A stretch of DNA of 39,384 nucleotides from Ferrovibrio sp. (GCF_025869515.1 NZ_JAOZVR010000105.1:1-39384), one strand, 5' to 3'; counted from the stretch's first letter, positions 7,701 to 17,369 are shown. Numbers and translations: made by a program. Notes: generated by a model from the letters alone, not told the origin.

Positions 7701-8750
7701 CTAGCCGCCGCCATTTGCCAGGGTCTTGCCCCAACGCCACATCAGCTCGGCATAATCGCGGGCCGACTGGCCATCGGCCGGCGGCAGATCGCCGGCGATG
7801 CCGGCGGCATTGCCGTCCTCGCGCGCCTGCCGTGGCGTGATGCCGAAATAGCCGCGGAACAGGTTGCTGAAATGGCTGGGCGAGACGAAGCCGTAATCCA
7901 GCGCGATATCGAAGATCCGACGATGCTGGTGCTGCACGATCGCCTTGAAGCAGGCGATCAGCCGCCGGCGCTGGATATGCTCGCGCACGCCGCCGAGCGG
8001 CTGGAACAGCCGGTAGAGCGTGGCGCGCGAACAGCGAAACTGCTGGCAGATGCCGTCGACGCCGAGCGTCGGATCGTGCAGATGCTGGTCGATAAAGCCG
8101 CAGATGGTACGCAGCGTGGCACCCTGGGCTGCGGCGGAGGCGATATCGCCGTAACGCACCAGGGAGTCGAGCAGGCCCATGGTGCCCTGCATGAGCGGCG
8201 CGACTTCTGCCGTGGTCGCAGTGGCGAGGTTGCGCTGCAGCGACAGCATGTGATCGCTGAAAACCTGCGCGCTGGCGGAATTGTCGTCGAACAGCGTCCC
8301 CATGGCATCGACCATCAGGGGCAGTTCAACCTGCACCAGCTCGCGCGGAAATATCAGGGTCAGCACCTCCGACTCCGTCGACTGGGCGCTGATCTCATAG
8401 GCCAGGTTCACGGCCGTGATGTTGCCGCGTTTCTGCTGGAATTGCTGGGCTCCGTTGACCACATTGTTGATGCCGCGGACAAACATCTGGACGGCAATGT
8501 GGTCGACATCGTCGTTGCGCGCCATCCAGGCCGGATCGCGCCGGAAGCGCTGGCCATCGAAACTGGTATCCAGAAACAGCGCCTGGCCGAGGTGGTATTG
8601 ATGGATTTCCGGCGGGCGGCTGGCCAGCGTCGGGTCGACGAGCGGCTGGGCGTCCATATAGGCGGAGATACTCTGGCTGAACAGCGGCTGCAGCCACTCG
8701 TTCGGCACCATGCCTGGTGCCAGCGATGCCTTTGGTATCAGGTTGGCCAT
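7701..8750 (-). CDS. AraC/XylS-family transcriptional regulator
   Basis: A 349-residue regulator. The C-terminal third (about residues 225-325) holds the double helix-turn-helix of AraC proteins: GICQQFRCSRATLYRLFQPL for the first, and IFDIALDYGFVSPSHFSNLF followed by YFGITPRQAR for the second, the most conserved part. The N-terminal 200 residues resemble the AraC_binding_2 type sensing domain, with no identifiable ligand. The ATG at 8750 is preferred: GGAG lies about 11 nt upstream, while the upstream TTG-initiated extension is Arg/Pro-rich and unlike protein. No obvious target operon is adjacent. The 255 nt between this start and the small gene at 9006 holds promoter space only. Confidence 0.88.
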   Translation of the reverse strand: MANLIPKASLAPGMVPNEWLQPLFSQSISAYMDAQPLVDPTLASRPPEIHQYHLGQALFLDTSFDGQRFRRDPAWMARNDDVDHIAVQMFVRGINNVVNGAQQFQQKRGNITAVNLAYEISAQSTESEVLTLIFPRELVQVELPLMVDAMGTLFDDNSASAQVFSDHMLSLQRNLATATTAEVAPLMQGTMGLLDSLVRYGDIASAAAQGATLRTICGFIDQHLHDPTLGVDGICQQFRCSRATLYRLFQPLGGVREHIQRRRLIACFKAIVQHQHRRIFDIALDYGFVSPSHFSNLFRGYFGITPRQAREDGNAAGIAGDLPPADGQSARDYAELMWRWGKTLANGGG

Positions 8751-9005
8751 TCTGTGCCGGTCTCCGGGTCCCGAACTTTCCGTCGGGGCAGCCGGAGTGT
8801 TCCATGCACGCCGCCGTAAGGCAACGACAGAGTCATCCAAAGGGCGGGTGAATCAGGGGCCGATTGAGACAGGGAGGCAAGACTTTCGAGAGGCGGAGAC
8901 AACACCGGCGGCATGGCAGCCGCTATGATTCCGCTGTCTCAGAACGAGTCGGCCGGCAAAGCCTCAGAATGAGGATCGATGACGGTCGCCAGAGAGGATT
9001 TTGCC

Positions 9006-9239
9006 ATGGACAAGAACAAGAAGACCAGTCAGCCGGCAGCATCCGTCGTGGCCCTGCCCGCACCCGCCTTGCACACCCCGGCGCACCGCCCCAGTTTCAC
9101 GTCACTGCTTGCCATCGATCTGGCCGCCGAAACGGCGTCGCTGGAGGCCGGCCGGGTTTCGCAGACCCTGGCGAACGAGGCGCTCTCGCTGGCCAACCTG
9201 CAGCCTGCGGCGCTGCCCAAACTGCTGCAGCGGCCCTGA
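9006..9239 (+). CDS. Small protein of unknown function (77 aa)
   Basis: The ATG at 9006 has AGAGAGG 8 nt upstream, a good ribosome site, and the frame runs to a TGA at 9237-9239. The N-terminus is basic and polar (MDKNKKTSQPAAS), followed by a Pro/Ala-rich linker, then a predicted helical half with alternating Ala, Leu, Glu and Ser (SLLAIDLAAETASLEAGRVS). There is no signal peptide, membrane segment or Cys. I do not recognise a family. It is convergent with the PAS_5 gene, whose stop is 9 nt away. Codon composition looks like its neighbours, and the well-placed ribosome site is the main reason for accepting it as real. Confidence 0.55.
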   Translation: MDKNKKTSQPAASVVALPAPALHTPAHRPSFTSLLAIDLAAETASLEAGRVSQTLANEALSLANLQPAALPKLLQRP

Positions 9240-9248
9240 TTGCCGCAT

Positions 9249-9791
9249 CTACAGCGGCGTGTAAGTGATAACCTGCGGCACCGTATTGGGAGCCGGATGG
9301 ATGCTATCCCTGTCGAGGCCATAGACCGTCGCCCCCAGCAGGAAACGCGGCCGATCGCTTTCGTCCAGTAACGGCAGCACCAGGCGTTCGCCGGTGCCGG
9401 TGCCTCCCATATGATGAAAGACCCGGCCGATATTGTGCATCACGGCACAGTCGGCCAGAACCCGGCTGTAGCGCTCACGCATGATCGGCACCACATCGGC
9501 GGGGAAGACCTCAGACAGTTTGGCGCCCTGCTTAGTGGTCAGCAGCATGGCGCGGATGTCTTCGCCGGCGAGGCGAATGCACAAGTCATCGTTGCCAGCA
9601 TCGTATTCATACAAGAATACGTTGCCGAGCAGCGTCGGGAAATCCAGCGGACTGATGCTATTGCGCCGCGGTACCCGGCGACCCTGCCGCTGGTCCAGAT
9701 AGTAGGCCAGCAACTGCACCAGGCGCGGGTCCTTCACATGCGTGAAAGTCGACAAGTCCGGCCGGTGCCCGTTCCCTTGTGTCAGCGCCAT
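9249..9791 (-). CDS. PAS_5-type single-domain protein
   Basis: A 180-residue protein that fits the PAS_5 family common in Rhodospirillales: an N-terminal helical part (DPRLVQLLAYYLDQRQGRRVPRR), then ISPLDFPTLLGNVFLYEYD, then a PAS core with LCIRLAGEDI and a final strand RFLLGATVYGL. No output domain is attached, so it probably signals by protein contact, or binds a small ligand, in the cytoplasm. Similar proteins usually occur in many copies per genome with unknown roles. It is a stand-alone gene, convergent with the 77-residue gene and 88 nt downstream of the end of the PPOX gene on the same strand. Confidence 0.8.
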   Translation of the reverse strand: MALTQGNGHRPDLSTFTHVKDPRLVQLLAYYLDQRQGRRVPRRNSISPLDFPTLLGNVFLYEYDAGNDDLCIRLAGEDIRAMLLTTKQGAKLSEVFPADVVPIMRERYSRVLADCAVMHNIGRVFHHMGGTGTGERLVLPLLDESDRPRFLLGATVYGLDRDSIHPAPNTVPQVITYTPL

Positions 9792-9878
9792 CCCCTGCCC
9801 CGCGAGACTACTTGCGATCAGGCTAAAGCGGACACTGGGGCGGCGCCAAGGTCTTTTTCCCGGCCGGCGGCGACTGCG

Positions 9879-10490
9879 TCACCACATTGTCGTCTGGGCA
9901 CGCTCCGGCCATTCGCGATCATAAGTCTCGCCACCGACGCGATTGTCGCTCAATGCCGCCAGAATCTGACCCGCCGTGGGTAATGATTTCGGGTCGATGT
10001 GCAAGGCCGGATTCCACAGATCGGCGCGCACGATGGCGCGGGCGCACTGGAAATAGACCCGGTCGACCGTCACCACGATCACCGAACGCGGTGCCTTGCC
10101 CTCCATCTTGAAACTGTCCAGCAGGGCCGCATCGGTGTCGAGCCGGGCACTGCCGTTCACGCGCAGCGTATTGCCCGAGCCGGGAACCACAAACAGCAGG
10201 CCGACACGGGGGTCGCGCACGATGTTGCGCAGGCTGTCGACACGGTTGTTGCCGCGACGATCCGGCATCATCAGGGTCCGGGCATCGTGGATGCGCACGA
10301 AGCCGGCGCGGTCGCCGCGCGGCGAGCAGTCGAGCCCCTCCGGCCCTGCGGTGGCCAGCGCGACGAAAGGCGAAGCCTCAATATAGGCGCGGTATTCTGG
10401 CGAGATGTAGTCGATTTCCTTGGCCAGCGAGGTTTCCCCCGGCTGGCCATAGATAGCTTGCAACTCTTCGACTGTCGTAATGATGCTCAC
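9879..10490 (-). CDS. PPOX-class FMN-binding flavoprotein (pyridoxamine 5'-phosphate oxidase-like)
   Basis: A 203-residue split-barrel flavoprotein. Family features include the N-terminal segment IDYISPEYRAYIEASPFVALAT, the phosphate-contact stretch CSPRGDRAGFVRIHD, the PDRRGNNRVDSLRNI loop, and LLFVVPGSGNTLRVNGSARL, which together identify the long PPOX subgroup typified by DR_2398. Enzymes of this subgroup bind FMN or F420; the substrate is unknown, and it is not the biosynthetic PdxH. The GTG at 10490 is chosen because AGGGA sits 8 nt upstream and homologous proteins begin near VSIITTVEEL. The longer ATG-started version adds 35 residues with no family similarity. Confidence 0.85.
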   Translation of the reverse strand: MSIITTVEELQAIYGQPGETSLAKEIDYISPEYRAYIEASPFVALATAGPEGLDCSPRGDRAGFVRIHDARTLMMPDRRGNNRVDSLRNIVRDPRVGLLFVVPGSGNTLRVNGSARLDTDAALLDSFKMEGKAPRSVIVVTVDRVYFQCARAIVRADLWNPALHIDPKSLPTAGQILAALSDNRVGGETYDREWPERAQTTMW

Positions 10491-10971
10491 GAGACTTATC
10501 CCTGGCGAGAGGATCGATATACCAGTCTTTTTGCCACCGCATGCCAGAGCGCGCCACACATCATCCATGACATTTCGCGCGGCGGTGAGCGGCACTATAG
10601 TTCACCGTCAGCTTAATATCCGGCCGCACAGAAGCACTGCCCGACATGGCGGCGTCCAACATCGCCCCGAATAGCCGCGGCGACGCAGGGTTCGCGGCCA
10701 AACATGCACCTGCACAGCCCCGCGATCGTGCCTCCACCTATTCAGAGTGTGTGCAGCTAGCAGTGGAAATATTGCGCCTGACTGTGATAGGATTTTTTGA
10801 GGCCCGGGGGGCGGGGAATTTGATCAATTTATTGAAATATATAGACTTTCCACTCTCGCCGGACAGCCGTATTGCACCAGGCCCAGGCTGCTTTTCAAGA
10901 GTGAAAATCCCCTCCCGTCATGGTCTTCGGCTGTATCGCAATCCAGCCCCACCCCTCGCCCCTAGCCATCC
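10491..10971. other. 481-bp intergenic region upstream of the FkbM fusion gene
   Basis: No gene I can support. The stretch 10770-10850 is distinctly AT-richer than the window, with TTGATC at 10820-10825 and TATATA/TATAGA at 10838-10845. The spacing (12-14 nt) is short for a sigma-70 promoter, so this is only a candidate promoter zone for the gene at 10972. An open frame crossing 10646-11002 lacks family similarity and overlaps the FkbM start, so I treat it as spurious. Confidence 0.5.
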
Positions 10972-13329
10972 ATGCAGCTCGCCACGCCCAGCCAAACCCT
11001 GACCTTCAATCAGGCGGTACAAGGCTATCTTCTCACCCATGGGAAGCTCAGCTTCCTCCAGATCGGCGGCTATGATGGCGTGAGTTACGATCCGCTGCGC
11101 GAGCACATCCTGTCGGGCAAGCTGACTGGCGTGATCGTCGAGCCGGTGCCGGCGCATTTCGACAAGCTTCAGGCGCTCTATCGCGATTCAGATCACATCA
11201 AGGTCGAGAACTGCGCCATCGACACGGTCGAGGGCGAGCGCACCATGTGGCATTTCTCCCGTGAGGCGATCGCGAACGGCACGCTGGGCGAGGTCTTTGG
11301 CGGCATCACTTCGTTCCTGCTGCCCAACCTGCTGGAAAAGAGCGGCACGCTCGGCGGCCTCTATACCGAAGCCAACCGGGAAATCCTGCTGTCGCTGGTT
11401 GAATCGATCTCTGTCCGCTGCTGCAGCTATGAAACGATCATTGCCAGGCACAATCTCGAATATATCGACCTGCTGCAGATCGACACCGAAGGCTACGATT
11501 ATGTGCTGCTGAAGAATTTTGACTTCCAGCGCTTCCGCCCTGCGATTGTGCAATACGAATGCCAGCACCTTTCCCCGCAGGATCGCCAGGCAGCCGAGTA
11601 CATGCTGCATTCGCTCGGCTACATGATTCATAGCAATCACTACGATACGCTGGCGGTTCGCAGCGCGTTCGACGATGCCGCGAAAACTGGCACCCCATCA
11701 TTGATCGCCGTGGCAGGCAGCCTGCTGAAGGAAGGCCGGGCCGAACAGGCCTATGCGATTTTCAGTCATCTGCTCGCGGCAGAACCGGGCAATCTCCGCC
11801 TCATGCTCCGCACAGCCAGGGCCGGATTGTTTGCGGGCAGGTATGCCGAAGCCCTGCGGCTCATGGCATATCTGAAAGACAAATCGATTCCCGGCATCGA
11901 CGATATCACGCCCTTCGTGCATGAAGCGGTGGCCGAAGCCACACAGGCATTCAATAAGGTTCTGGCCGAGGACGATCCCGTCGCAATGGAGCCCATTATT
12001 GGCGGGCTGGCCCTGCTGGATCCTGACAGATGTCTGGGCAGAGCCCTGACCATCGCCCAGAGACTCAAGCGAATTGACACGATGGCCGATTATGCGGCGC
12101 AAATGTTCATGGCGGATCCAAAGTCCTGGCATGCCCATGCGGCGCTGTACGACATCGCCGAACTCCGCGGCGATCCGGTTTCCAAGCTGAAGCACCTCGC
12201 CCATATTATTTTGTACCGCCACAGGTCTGGCAAAGATGACGTCTGGATGCTCTCCATGGAGACCTACTACGCCGTCTCGCAAATACTCACCCGTCCATTT
12301 CATCCCGAACTGCCGCCGCTTATTGAAGCATTGCGCACCGCGGTCGCCGATCTGCCTCAGGAGTTCTCCGATCCGAAGCGGGAGCAGGCCGACCGGTTTT
12401 ACCGGATCAGCCTGGAAAGCCTGGACATCTCGCTACTGGATGAACCGCTGTCGGACTCTCCGCCACCGCCGCCGCACCTGACCTTTGCCGATTTCACCGG
12501 CACCGTTCTGGAGATCAGCCAGCTGCCGCAGCGCGTTCTGGCGTTAAAGCCCAGGCTGGCTTTCCTCGCGGCAGCCGATGTCGCCTACCTGCGGCACTAC
12601 GGCCGCAATTACCTCAAGTCAATTCTCGGACGCTGCGATGTGAACTGCGCGGTCATCATCTGCGTGATCGGTGAAGCGAAGGCACTGAAAGGCCTGATCG
12701 ATGACCTCGGAATTCGCGACCCTCGCCTGTTCTATCTGGTCAACGAATTCGATCCGTCTTACGCGGTTTCTTATTACAACAAAACCGCGTTCCGGACCCA
12801 ATGCGCCAATGCCTATTACCAGTCCGTCCGCTTTCTGATTCTGGACTATCTGCTGCATATCCTGCAAATACCGCTGATCATTTCCGATATCGATATTATT
12901 CTGCAGGGCAGCGTTGCCGGCATTCTGGAAAGACATGCCGACGCGGAAGTGGTACTCAACAAGAACGACATTGAAATTTCTTTCGGCTCCTTCTTCACCG
13001 CCAACCTTGTCCTGATCAGGCCCGGGCGCACCAGCCATCATTTCGCCCGCATGCTGCGTGTCTTTCTTGAGCGTGCGCTGGAGCGCGACAGTATCGAGCA
13101 GTTCATCGACCAAAGCGGCATGGTATTGTCGCGTCACTACTGCTCGAAACACGGCCTCGATCGATTCGATCACTTCATCGGCAAAGAGATCAATAATCTC
13201 ATGTTCAATCACACGGACATGGACGACCTCGCGCTGAACATAGCCCGCGGTTTCGTGTTTTTCGCGTATTACGGATCCGAAGGGGAATCAGCCATCACAC
13301 TGATGAATGCCCTGGTTGAGACGGAATAA
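10972..13329 (+). CDS. FkbM-family methyltransferase fused to a helical repeat region and a GT-A-like glycosyltransferase domain
   Basis: A 785-residue, multi-domain protein. Residues about 20-235 form an FkbM-type SAM methyltransferase: LQIGGYDGVSYDPL (motif I), GVIVEPVPAHFDKL, and LLQIDTEGYDYVLLKNFDF near residue 168, the family hallmark. Residues about 240-310 look like tetratricopeptide-type helical pairs (LLKEGRAEQAYAIFSHLL, ARAGLFAGRYAEALRLM), and helical sequence continues to about 490. Residues about 495-785 resemble a nucleotide-diphospho-sugar transferase, with the DxD-type motif PLIISDIDIIL near residue 639 that would bind a metal and the sugar nucleotide. There is no signal peptide. 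The likely role is making and methylating a cell-surface or flagellar glycan. No surface-polysaccharide cluster is adjacent. The ATG at 10972 has only a weak ribosome site. Confidence 0.82.
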   Translation: MQLATPSQTLTFNQAVQGYLLTHGKLSFLQIGGYDGVSYDPLREHILSGKLTGVIVEPVPAHFDKLQALYRDSDHIKVENCAIDTVEGERTMWHFSREAIANGTLGEVFGGITSFLLPNLLEKSGTLGGLYTEANREILLSLVESISVRCCSYETIIARHNLEYIDLLQIDTEGYDYVLLKNFDFQRFRPAIVQYECQHLSPQDRQAAEYMLHSLGYMIHSNHYDTLAVRSAFDDAAKTGTPSLIAVAGSLLKEGRAEQAYAIFSHLLAAEPGNLRLMLRTARAGLFAGRYAEALRLMAYLKDKSIPGIDDITPFVHEAVAEATQAFNKVLAEDDPVAMEPIIGGLALLDPDRCLGRALTIAQRLKRIDTMADYAAQMFMADPKSWHAHAALYDIAELRGDPVSKLKHLAHIILYRHRSGKDDVWMLSMETYYAVSQILTRPFHPELPPLIEALRTAVADLPQEFSDPKREQADRFYRISLESLDISLLDEPLSDSPPPPPHLTFADFTGTVLEISQLPQRVLALKPRLAFLAAADVAYLRHYGRNYLKSILGRCDVNCAVIICVIGEAKALKGLIDDLGIRDPRLFYLVNEFDPSYAVSYYNKTAFRTQCANAYYQSVRFLILDYLLHILQIPLIISDIDIILQGSVAGILERHADAEVVLNKNDIEISFGSFFTANLVLIRPGRTSHHFARMLRVFLERALERDSIEQFIDQSGMVLSRHYCSKHGLDRFDHFIGKEINNLMFNHTDMDDLALNIARGFVFFAYYGSEGESAITLMNALVETE

Positions 13330-13476
13330 GCGCCCCTAAATCCCGCCTGGAGCGCGACCGCCAGCAGCCCGGTCACTCGACGGTGCCGCCCCGGCACGGC
13401 GACAGCCGCTGCATGAATGCGAAATGTCACCGGCAAGGCGGATGGCACAAATGCGGCAGGTCGGCATATAACGCTA

Positions 13477-14004
13477 TTACTCGCGCGGCTCGCCCTGCAA
13501 TGCGCTGACCATGAAAGCCGTGAGCGTGATCGACATGTCGAACAGGATCACTTTCGACACCGAGCCGGTCGCGGCGACGAAATCGCTGCCGCGATAGTCG
13601 GTGGTGATCACCTGCAGGAAGCTGGACAGGAAGTAGTTGTAGCCCGCCATATACATATGCGGCGAGACATGGGCCTTGTAATGCGCATAGCCGATGGTCA
13701 GCGCGGAGATCACATACTCGTCGTCATAATGGCCCTGCAGCACCCGCATCCAGTGCCGCTGCAGATGCTGACGGATCACTTCGCTGTCGTGACTCTGGAA
13801 AATGCGGTCGGCCTCCGGAAAGCGGCGCAGGAATTCGTAGAAGCGCGCGGACAGGCCGTTGAGATGCTCATGCAGGATCGGCTGGACGGCTTTCAGATTC
13901 TGCCGCGTCAGATCGGTGATTTCGAAGCGCAGAAAGCGGGCCGGCAGATCGATCTTGCGCGCCAGAAGCTGCACTTCCGGACTGGCATGGACATAAGCGT
14001 CCAT
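13477..14004 (-). CDS. Stand-alone protoglobin / globin sensor domain
   Basis: A 175-residue heme protein of the protoglobin/globin-coupled-sensor family. The proximal-His helix is clear: ALTIGYAHYKAHVSPHMYMA, with His108 as the heme ligand. The upstream RHWMRVLQGHYDDEYV helix and the C-terminal SKVILFDMSITLTAF helix also match the family. No GGDEF, chemoreceptor or kinase output domain is attached, so it would bind O2, NO or CO as a single domain. The ATG at 14004 has an excellent ribosome site (GGGAGGAGAA directly upstream), whereas the in-frame extension to 14256 reads into mutL sequence and is Arg/Ser-rich. It lies 136 nt downstream of mutL and has a palindrome in its own leader. Confidence 0.88.
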   Translation of the reverse strand: MDAYVHASPEVQLLARKIDLPARFLRFEITDLTRQNLKAVQPILHEHLNGLSARFYEFLRRFPEADRIFQSHDSEVIRQHLQRHWMRVLQGHYDDEYVISALTIGYAHYKAHVSPHMYMAGYNYFLSSFLQVITTDYRGSDFVAATGSVSKVILFDMSITLTAFMVSALQGEPRE

Positions 14005-14029
14005 TTCTCCTCCCGCCCGACAACAGACT

Positions 14030-14044
14030 GTATCGGTTCGATAC
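14030..14044 (-). promoter_or_regulatory. Palindrome in the protoglobin leader, candidate operator
   Basis: GTATCG-GTT-CGATAC is a perfect 6-bp inverted repeat with a 3-nt centre, 26-40 nt upstream of the protoglobin ATG. It overlaps a possible -10 element (GATACA on the minus strand), a position suited to repression. It does not match the classical NsrR, FNR or NorR sites as I know them. Confidence 0.4.
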
Positions 14045-14140
14045 GACCCTAGCGCGATCAGCCAAGCCACGCAAAGACAATGGCTTGCGCGAACGCAGCT
14101 TGACCGCGCCCTGCTCCGCATACGGTGATAGTCAGGCGGT

Positions 14141-16042
14141 TCAGCGCCGCCCGAACAGCTTTTCGATATCGGCGAGCTTGAGCTCGACATAGGTGGGCCG
14201 GCCGTGGTTGCACTGGCCGGAATGCGGCGTCGCCTCCATCTGGCGCAGCAGCGCATTCATCTCGTCCAGTGTCAGCCGGCGGCCGGCGCGCACGCTGCCG
14301 TGGCAGGCCATGGTGCCGCAGACCTCTTCGAGCTTTTCCCGGAGCGGCAGGACATTGTCGTATTCAGCGATGGCATCGACCAGGTCCCGCACCAGAGTCT
14401 GCACCGCCACATCGCCGAGCAGCGCCGGCACCTCGCGCACCACCACGGCGCCGGCGCCGAAGCCTTCCAGCAGCAGGCCGAGTTCGGCCAGTTCGTCGGC
14501 GCGGGCGGTGAGCCGTGCGGCCTCGGCCTCGGTCAGCTCCACCACTTCGGGCAGCAGCAACGCCTGCCGCGGCACCCGGCCGGATTCCAGATTGATCTTC
14601 ATGCGCTCGTAGACCAGGCGTTCATGCGCAGCATGCTGGTCGACGATGACAATGCCATCCGCGGTCTGCGCCACGATATAGGTTTCGTGCAGCTGGCCCC
14701 GGGCGGCACCCAGCGGATAGCTCTGCAGCGGAACGGGCGCAGTACCGGCGGCGGCATCCTCATTGCGTGCCGCCGGCGCAAGACCGTCGGTTTCCGTCGC
14801 TGCCGCAAGATCGCCTGCCGAAAAGTCGCCCTGCGGTGCGTTATAGAGTGCCGCAGCCTCGGCCAGGCCCGGCAAGGAACTGGGCCGCAGGTTGTCGTAG
14901 CCGCGCCAGCGCGAATTGCCGCCGAAGGCCGACTGGAAGGGCAGCGGCATGGCCGGGGCAGTCTGTGGTCGCAGCGCGCCCAAAGCCGCCTGCGCCACCG
15001 TGGTGCTGGCGCGATGGCCGGCCTCGGCCAGCGCATGGCGCAGCGCACCGACGATCAGGCCGCGCACCAGGCCGGGATCGCGAAACCGCACTTCAGCCTT
15101 GGCCGGATGCACGTTGACATCGACCTGCTCGGCCGGCACCTGCAGGAATAACGCCACCACCGGATGGCGGTCATGGCTGAGGAAATCGGCATAGGCGCCT
15201 TTCACGGCGCCGACGAACAGCTTGTCGCGCACCGCGCGGCCGTTGACGAAGAGATACTGGTGCTGGGCATTGCCGCGATTGTAAGTCGGCAAACCTGCAT
15301 AACCGGTCAGATGGATGCCTTCGCGCTCGGCCCTGATCGGCACGGCATTGTCGGCGAAATCGCGGCCGAGAATCTGCTCCAGCCGGCCCAGCCTCTGGGT
15401 GTCAGCCGGATCGTCGAGCAGATTGTCGGGCACGGCATCGGCGCGGAAGCTGGTGCGGCCGTCCTGCTGTAGCGTGAATGCGATACCGGCATGCGCCATG
15501 GCCAGCCGCTTGACGATTTCCTGCACGGCGAGATCTTCGGCGCGGTCGGTCTTGAGGAATTTCAGGCGCGCGGGTACGGCATAGAACAGGTCGCGCACCT
15601 CAATGCGGGTGCCGGGACCGGCAGCAGCGGGTTTCACCGTGCCAACCTTGCCGGCATCGACCTCGAGCTGCCAGGCCCCGGCTTGTTCATTGGCGCTGTC
15701 GCGCTCGCGGGTGACGATGCCAAGCCGCGCCACCGCGCCGATGGAGGGCAAGGCCTCGCCGCGGAACCCGAGCCACTGGATGTTCAGCAGATCGTCGCCC
15801 GGCAGCTTGGAAGTGGCATGGCGTTCCACCGCCACCGGCAGATCCTCACGCGCCATGCCCTTGCCGTCATCGGCGACGCTGATCAGCGTGCGACCGCCGG
15901 CAGCCGTGGCGATATCGATGCGGCGCGCGCCGGCATCGATGGCATTCTCAACCAGTTCCTTCACGGCCGAGGCCGGCCGCTCCACCACCTCGCCGGCAGC
16001 GATGCGGTTGACCAGGGTTTCCGGCAGGCGACGGATGTTCAT
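14141..16042 (-). CDS. mutL: DNA mismatch repair protein MutL (endonuclease type)
   Basis: A 633-residue MutL. The N-terminal GHKL ATPase motifs are all present: [31 protein letters not shown] and [20 protein letters not shown]. The C-terminal dimerisation domain contains [12 protein letters not shown] near residues 462-473, which fits the metal-binding DQHA-x2-E-x4-E endonuclease motif, and the late [12 protein letters not shown] segment that contributes to the same site. This is expected in lineages without MutH, where MutL itself nicks the new strand. The linker (residues about 340-430) is Ala/Pro-rich. It follows the M16 pair with a 4-nt gap, so it is co-transcribed with that group. Confidence 0.97.
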   Translation of the reverse strand: MNIRRLPETLVNRIAAGEVVERPASAVKELVENAIDAGARRIDIATAAGGRTLISVADDGKGMAREDLPVAVERHATSKLPGDDLLNIQWLGFRGEALPSIGAVARLGIVTRERDSANEQAGAWQLEVDAGKVGTVKPAAAGPGTRIEVRDLFYAVPARLKFLKTDRAEDLAVQEIVKRLAMAHAGIAFTLQQDGRTSFRADAVPDNLLDDPADTQRLGRLEQILGRDFADNAVPIRAEREGIHLTGYAGLPTYNRGNAQHQYLFVNGRAVRDKLFVGAVKGAYADFLSHDRHPVVALFLQVPAEQVDVNVHPAKAEVRFRDPGLVRGLIVGALRHALAEAGHRASTTVAQAALGALRPQTAPAMPLPFQSAFGGNSRWRGYDNLRPSSLPGLAEAAALYNAPQGDFSAGDLAAATETDGLAPAARNEDAAAGTAPVPLQSYPLGAARGQLHETYIVAQTADGIVIVDQHAAHERLVYERMKINLESGRVPRQALLLPEVVELTEAEAARLTARADELAELGLLLEGFGAGAVVVREVPALLGDVAVQTLVRDLVDAIAEYDNVLPLREKLEEVCGTMACHGSVRAGRRLTLDEMNALLRQMEATPHSGQCNHGRPTYVELKLADIEKLFGRR

Positions 16043-16046
16043 GAAT

Positions 16047-17369
16047 TCAGCCGCCCTGCTTTGGTATTTCCAGGCCAGCCGGCTGGCCTACCACGACCAC
16101 CAGATAATCGTCGCGCGCAAACAGCCGCTGCGCGACGCGCTGGAGATCGGCCTGCGTCACCGTATTGATCAGGCCGGGATAGGCCTCGATGTAATCCGGC
16201 GGCAGGCCGGTATTCTGGATCGCCACCAGCATGCCGGCGATGGCCGCGTTAGACGTGAGCCGCAGCGGGAAGGAGCCGGTCATGAAGGATTTCGCCGAGG
16301 CCAGTTCGGTATCCGTCACGCCGTCTTTGGCGACGCGCAGCAATTCGGCGCGCACCAGCCGCAACGCATCGCCGACCTGGGCATTCGATGTCGCCAGCGA
16401 GCCCGACAGCAGCGCCGCGGCCTTGTAGGGCGAGAGCTGGGTGCCGACCGAATAGACCATGCCGCGTTTTTCACGCACCTCCTCGAACAGCCGCGAACTC
16501 ATGCCGCCGCCGCCGAGAATCTGGTTCAACACGGTGGCGGCATACCAGTCCGGATCTTCGCGGGCGATGCCGGGTGCGCCGAAGATGACAATGCTCTGCG
16601 GATTGGGGAATGGGATCACGACGGGCTGCGTCGCCGTTTTCGGGACCACCGGTGCCGGCAGAACGACCGTCGGCTGTGCCGGCAGCGCGCCAAAACTGGC
16701 ATCGACCAGCCGGGCGAGATCCTCGGGCGCCACATCGCCGACCGCACCGATCACCAGATTGCCCCGCGCAAACAACGCACGGGCGAAACCGGCGAGCGCA
16801 GCCCGGTCGATCTTCTCAAGACTGTCGGCGCTGGGCGAAGACCGCCTGCCATAAGGATGATCGCCATAAGCCAGCTGGGCGAACCGTTCGCCGGCCAGGG
16901 CATTGGGATTGGCGCGGCTGCGCTCGTAAGACACACGGGCCTGCGCCTTCACGCGCTGCACCGGCTCGTCATCGAAACGGGGCGCCATCAGCGCCAGCCT
17001 GAGCAGGTCGAAGGCGCGGGCGCGGTGCTGCGTCAGCGTGCGCAGGGTGACCGTGGTGTAGTCGCGCTCGGTGCCGAAATCCATGCCGATGGCGGTTTCC
17101 TGCAGCGCGGTCTGGAAATCATCGGCCGAGAGATCGCCGGCGCCTTCGTTGAGCAGGCCGGTAGCAAGCTGGGCCAGGCCCTCCTGCCCGACCGGATCGC
17201 TGGACGAGCCGCCGCGCCAGGTCGCCTGCAGCGCCAGCATCGGGATCGCCGGTTCGCGCACGAACCAGACTTGGATGCCCAGCGGCGTAGTGATCCGCTC
17301 GATTTTGGGAGCGGCTTGCGCCGAGACCGCGGCACAGACCAGCAGCAGAGCAACAATAAGCTTACGCAT
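16047..17369 (-). CDS. M16 family peptidase-like protein, non-catalytic partner
   Basis: A 440-residue M16 (insulinase/processing peptidase) homologue with a signal peptide (basic MRK, hydrophobic core, AQA-type cleavage near residue 20), so it is exported. At the usual active-site position it has [13 protein letters not shown] instead of the HxxEH zinc motif, so the metal site is lost. The C-terminal half keeps [15 protein letters not shown], the Arg-Tyr signature used in substrate binding by the non-catalytic subunit of M16 pairs. The start ATG overlaps the stop of the catalytic partner by one base (TGATG), which indicates coupled translation of a heterodimer. In alphaproteobacteria this pair typically lies downstream of the DUF3035 gene, as here. 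Confidence 0.92.
   Translation of the reverse strand: MRKLIVALLLVCAAVSAQAAPKIERITTPLGIQVWFVREPAIPMLALQATWRGGSSSDPVGQEGLAQLATGLLNEGAGDLSADDFQTALQETAIGMDFGTERDYTTVTLRTLTQHRARAFDLLRLALMAPRFDDEPVQRVKAQARVSYERSRANPNALAGERFAQLAYGDHPYGRRSSPSADSLEKIDRAALAGFARALFARGNLVIGAVGDVAPEDLARLVDASFGALPAQPTVVLPAPVVPKTATQPVVIPFPNPQSIVIFGAPGIAREDPDWYAATVLNQILGGGGMSSRLFEEVREKRGMVYSVGTQLSPYKAAALLSGSLATSNAQVGDALRLVRAELLRVAKDGVTDTELASAKSFMTGSFPLRLTSNAAIAGMLVAIQNTGLPPDYIEAYPGLINTVTQADLQRVAQRLFARDDYLVVVVGQPAGLEIPKQGG

Noticed and set aside
7534..7740. A 68-codon minus-strand ORF that translates the repeat array into seven-residue repeats (ISRNK-like)
   Set aside because: The periodicity follows directly from the 21-bp DNA repeat; the frame begins inside the AraC C-terminus with no ribosome site.
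7635..8819. A 394-codon open frame opposite the AraC gene
   Set aside because: The AraC helix-turn-helix is clear on the minus strand, and this frame is its shadow.
10646..11002. A 118-codon ORF upstream of the FkbM fusion
   Set aside because: It overlaps the FkbM start, has low-complexity ends and resembles no family.
16047..17369. Calling the second M16 protein an active protease
   Set aside because: The HxxEH zinc motif is absent at the expected position; only the substrate-binding Arg-Tyr signature remains.
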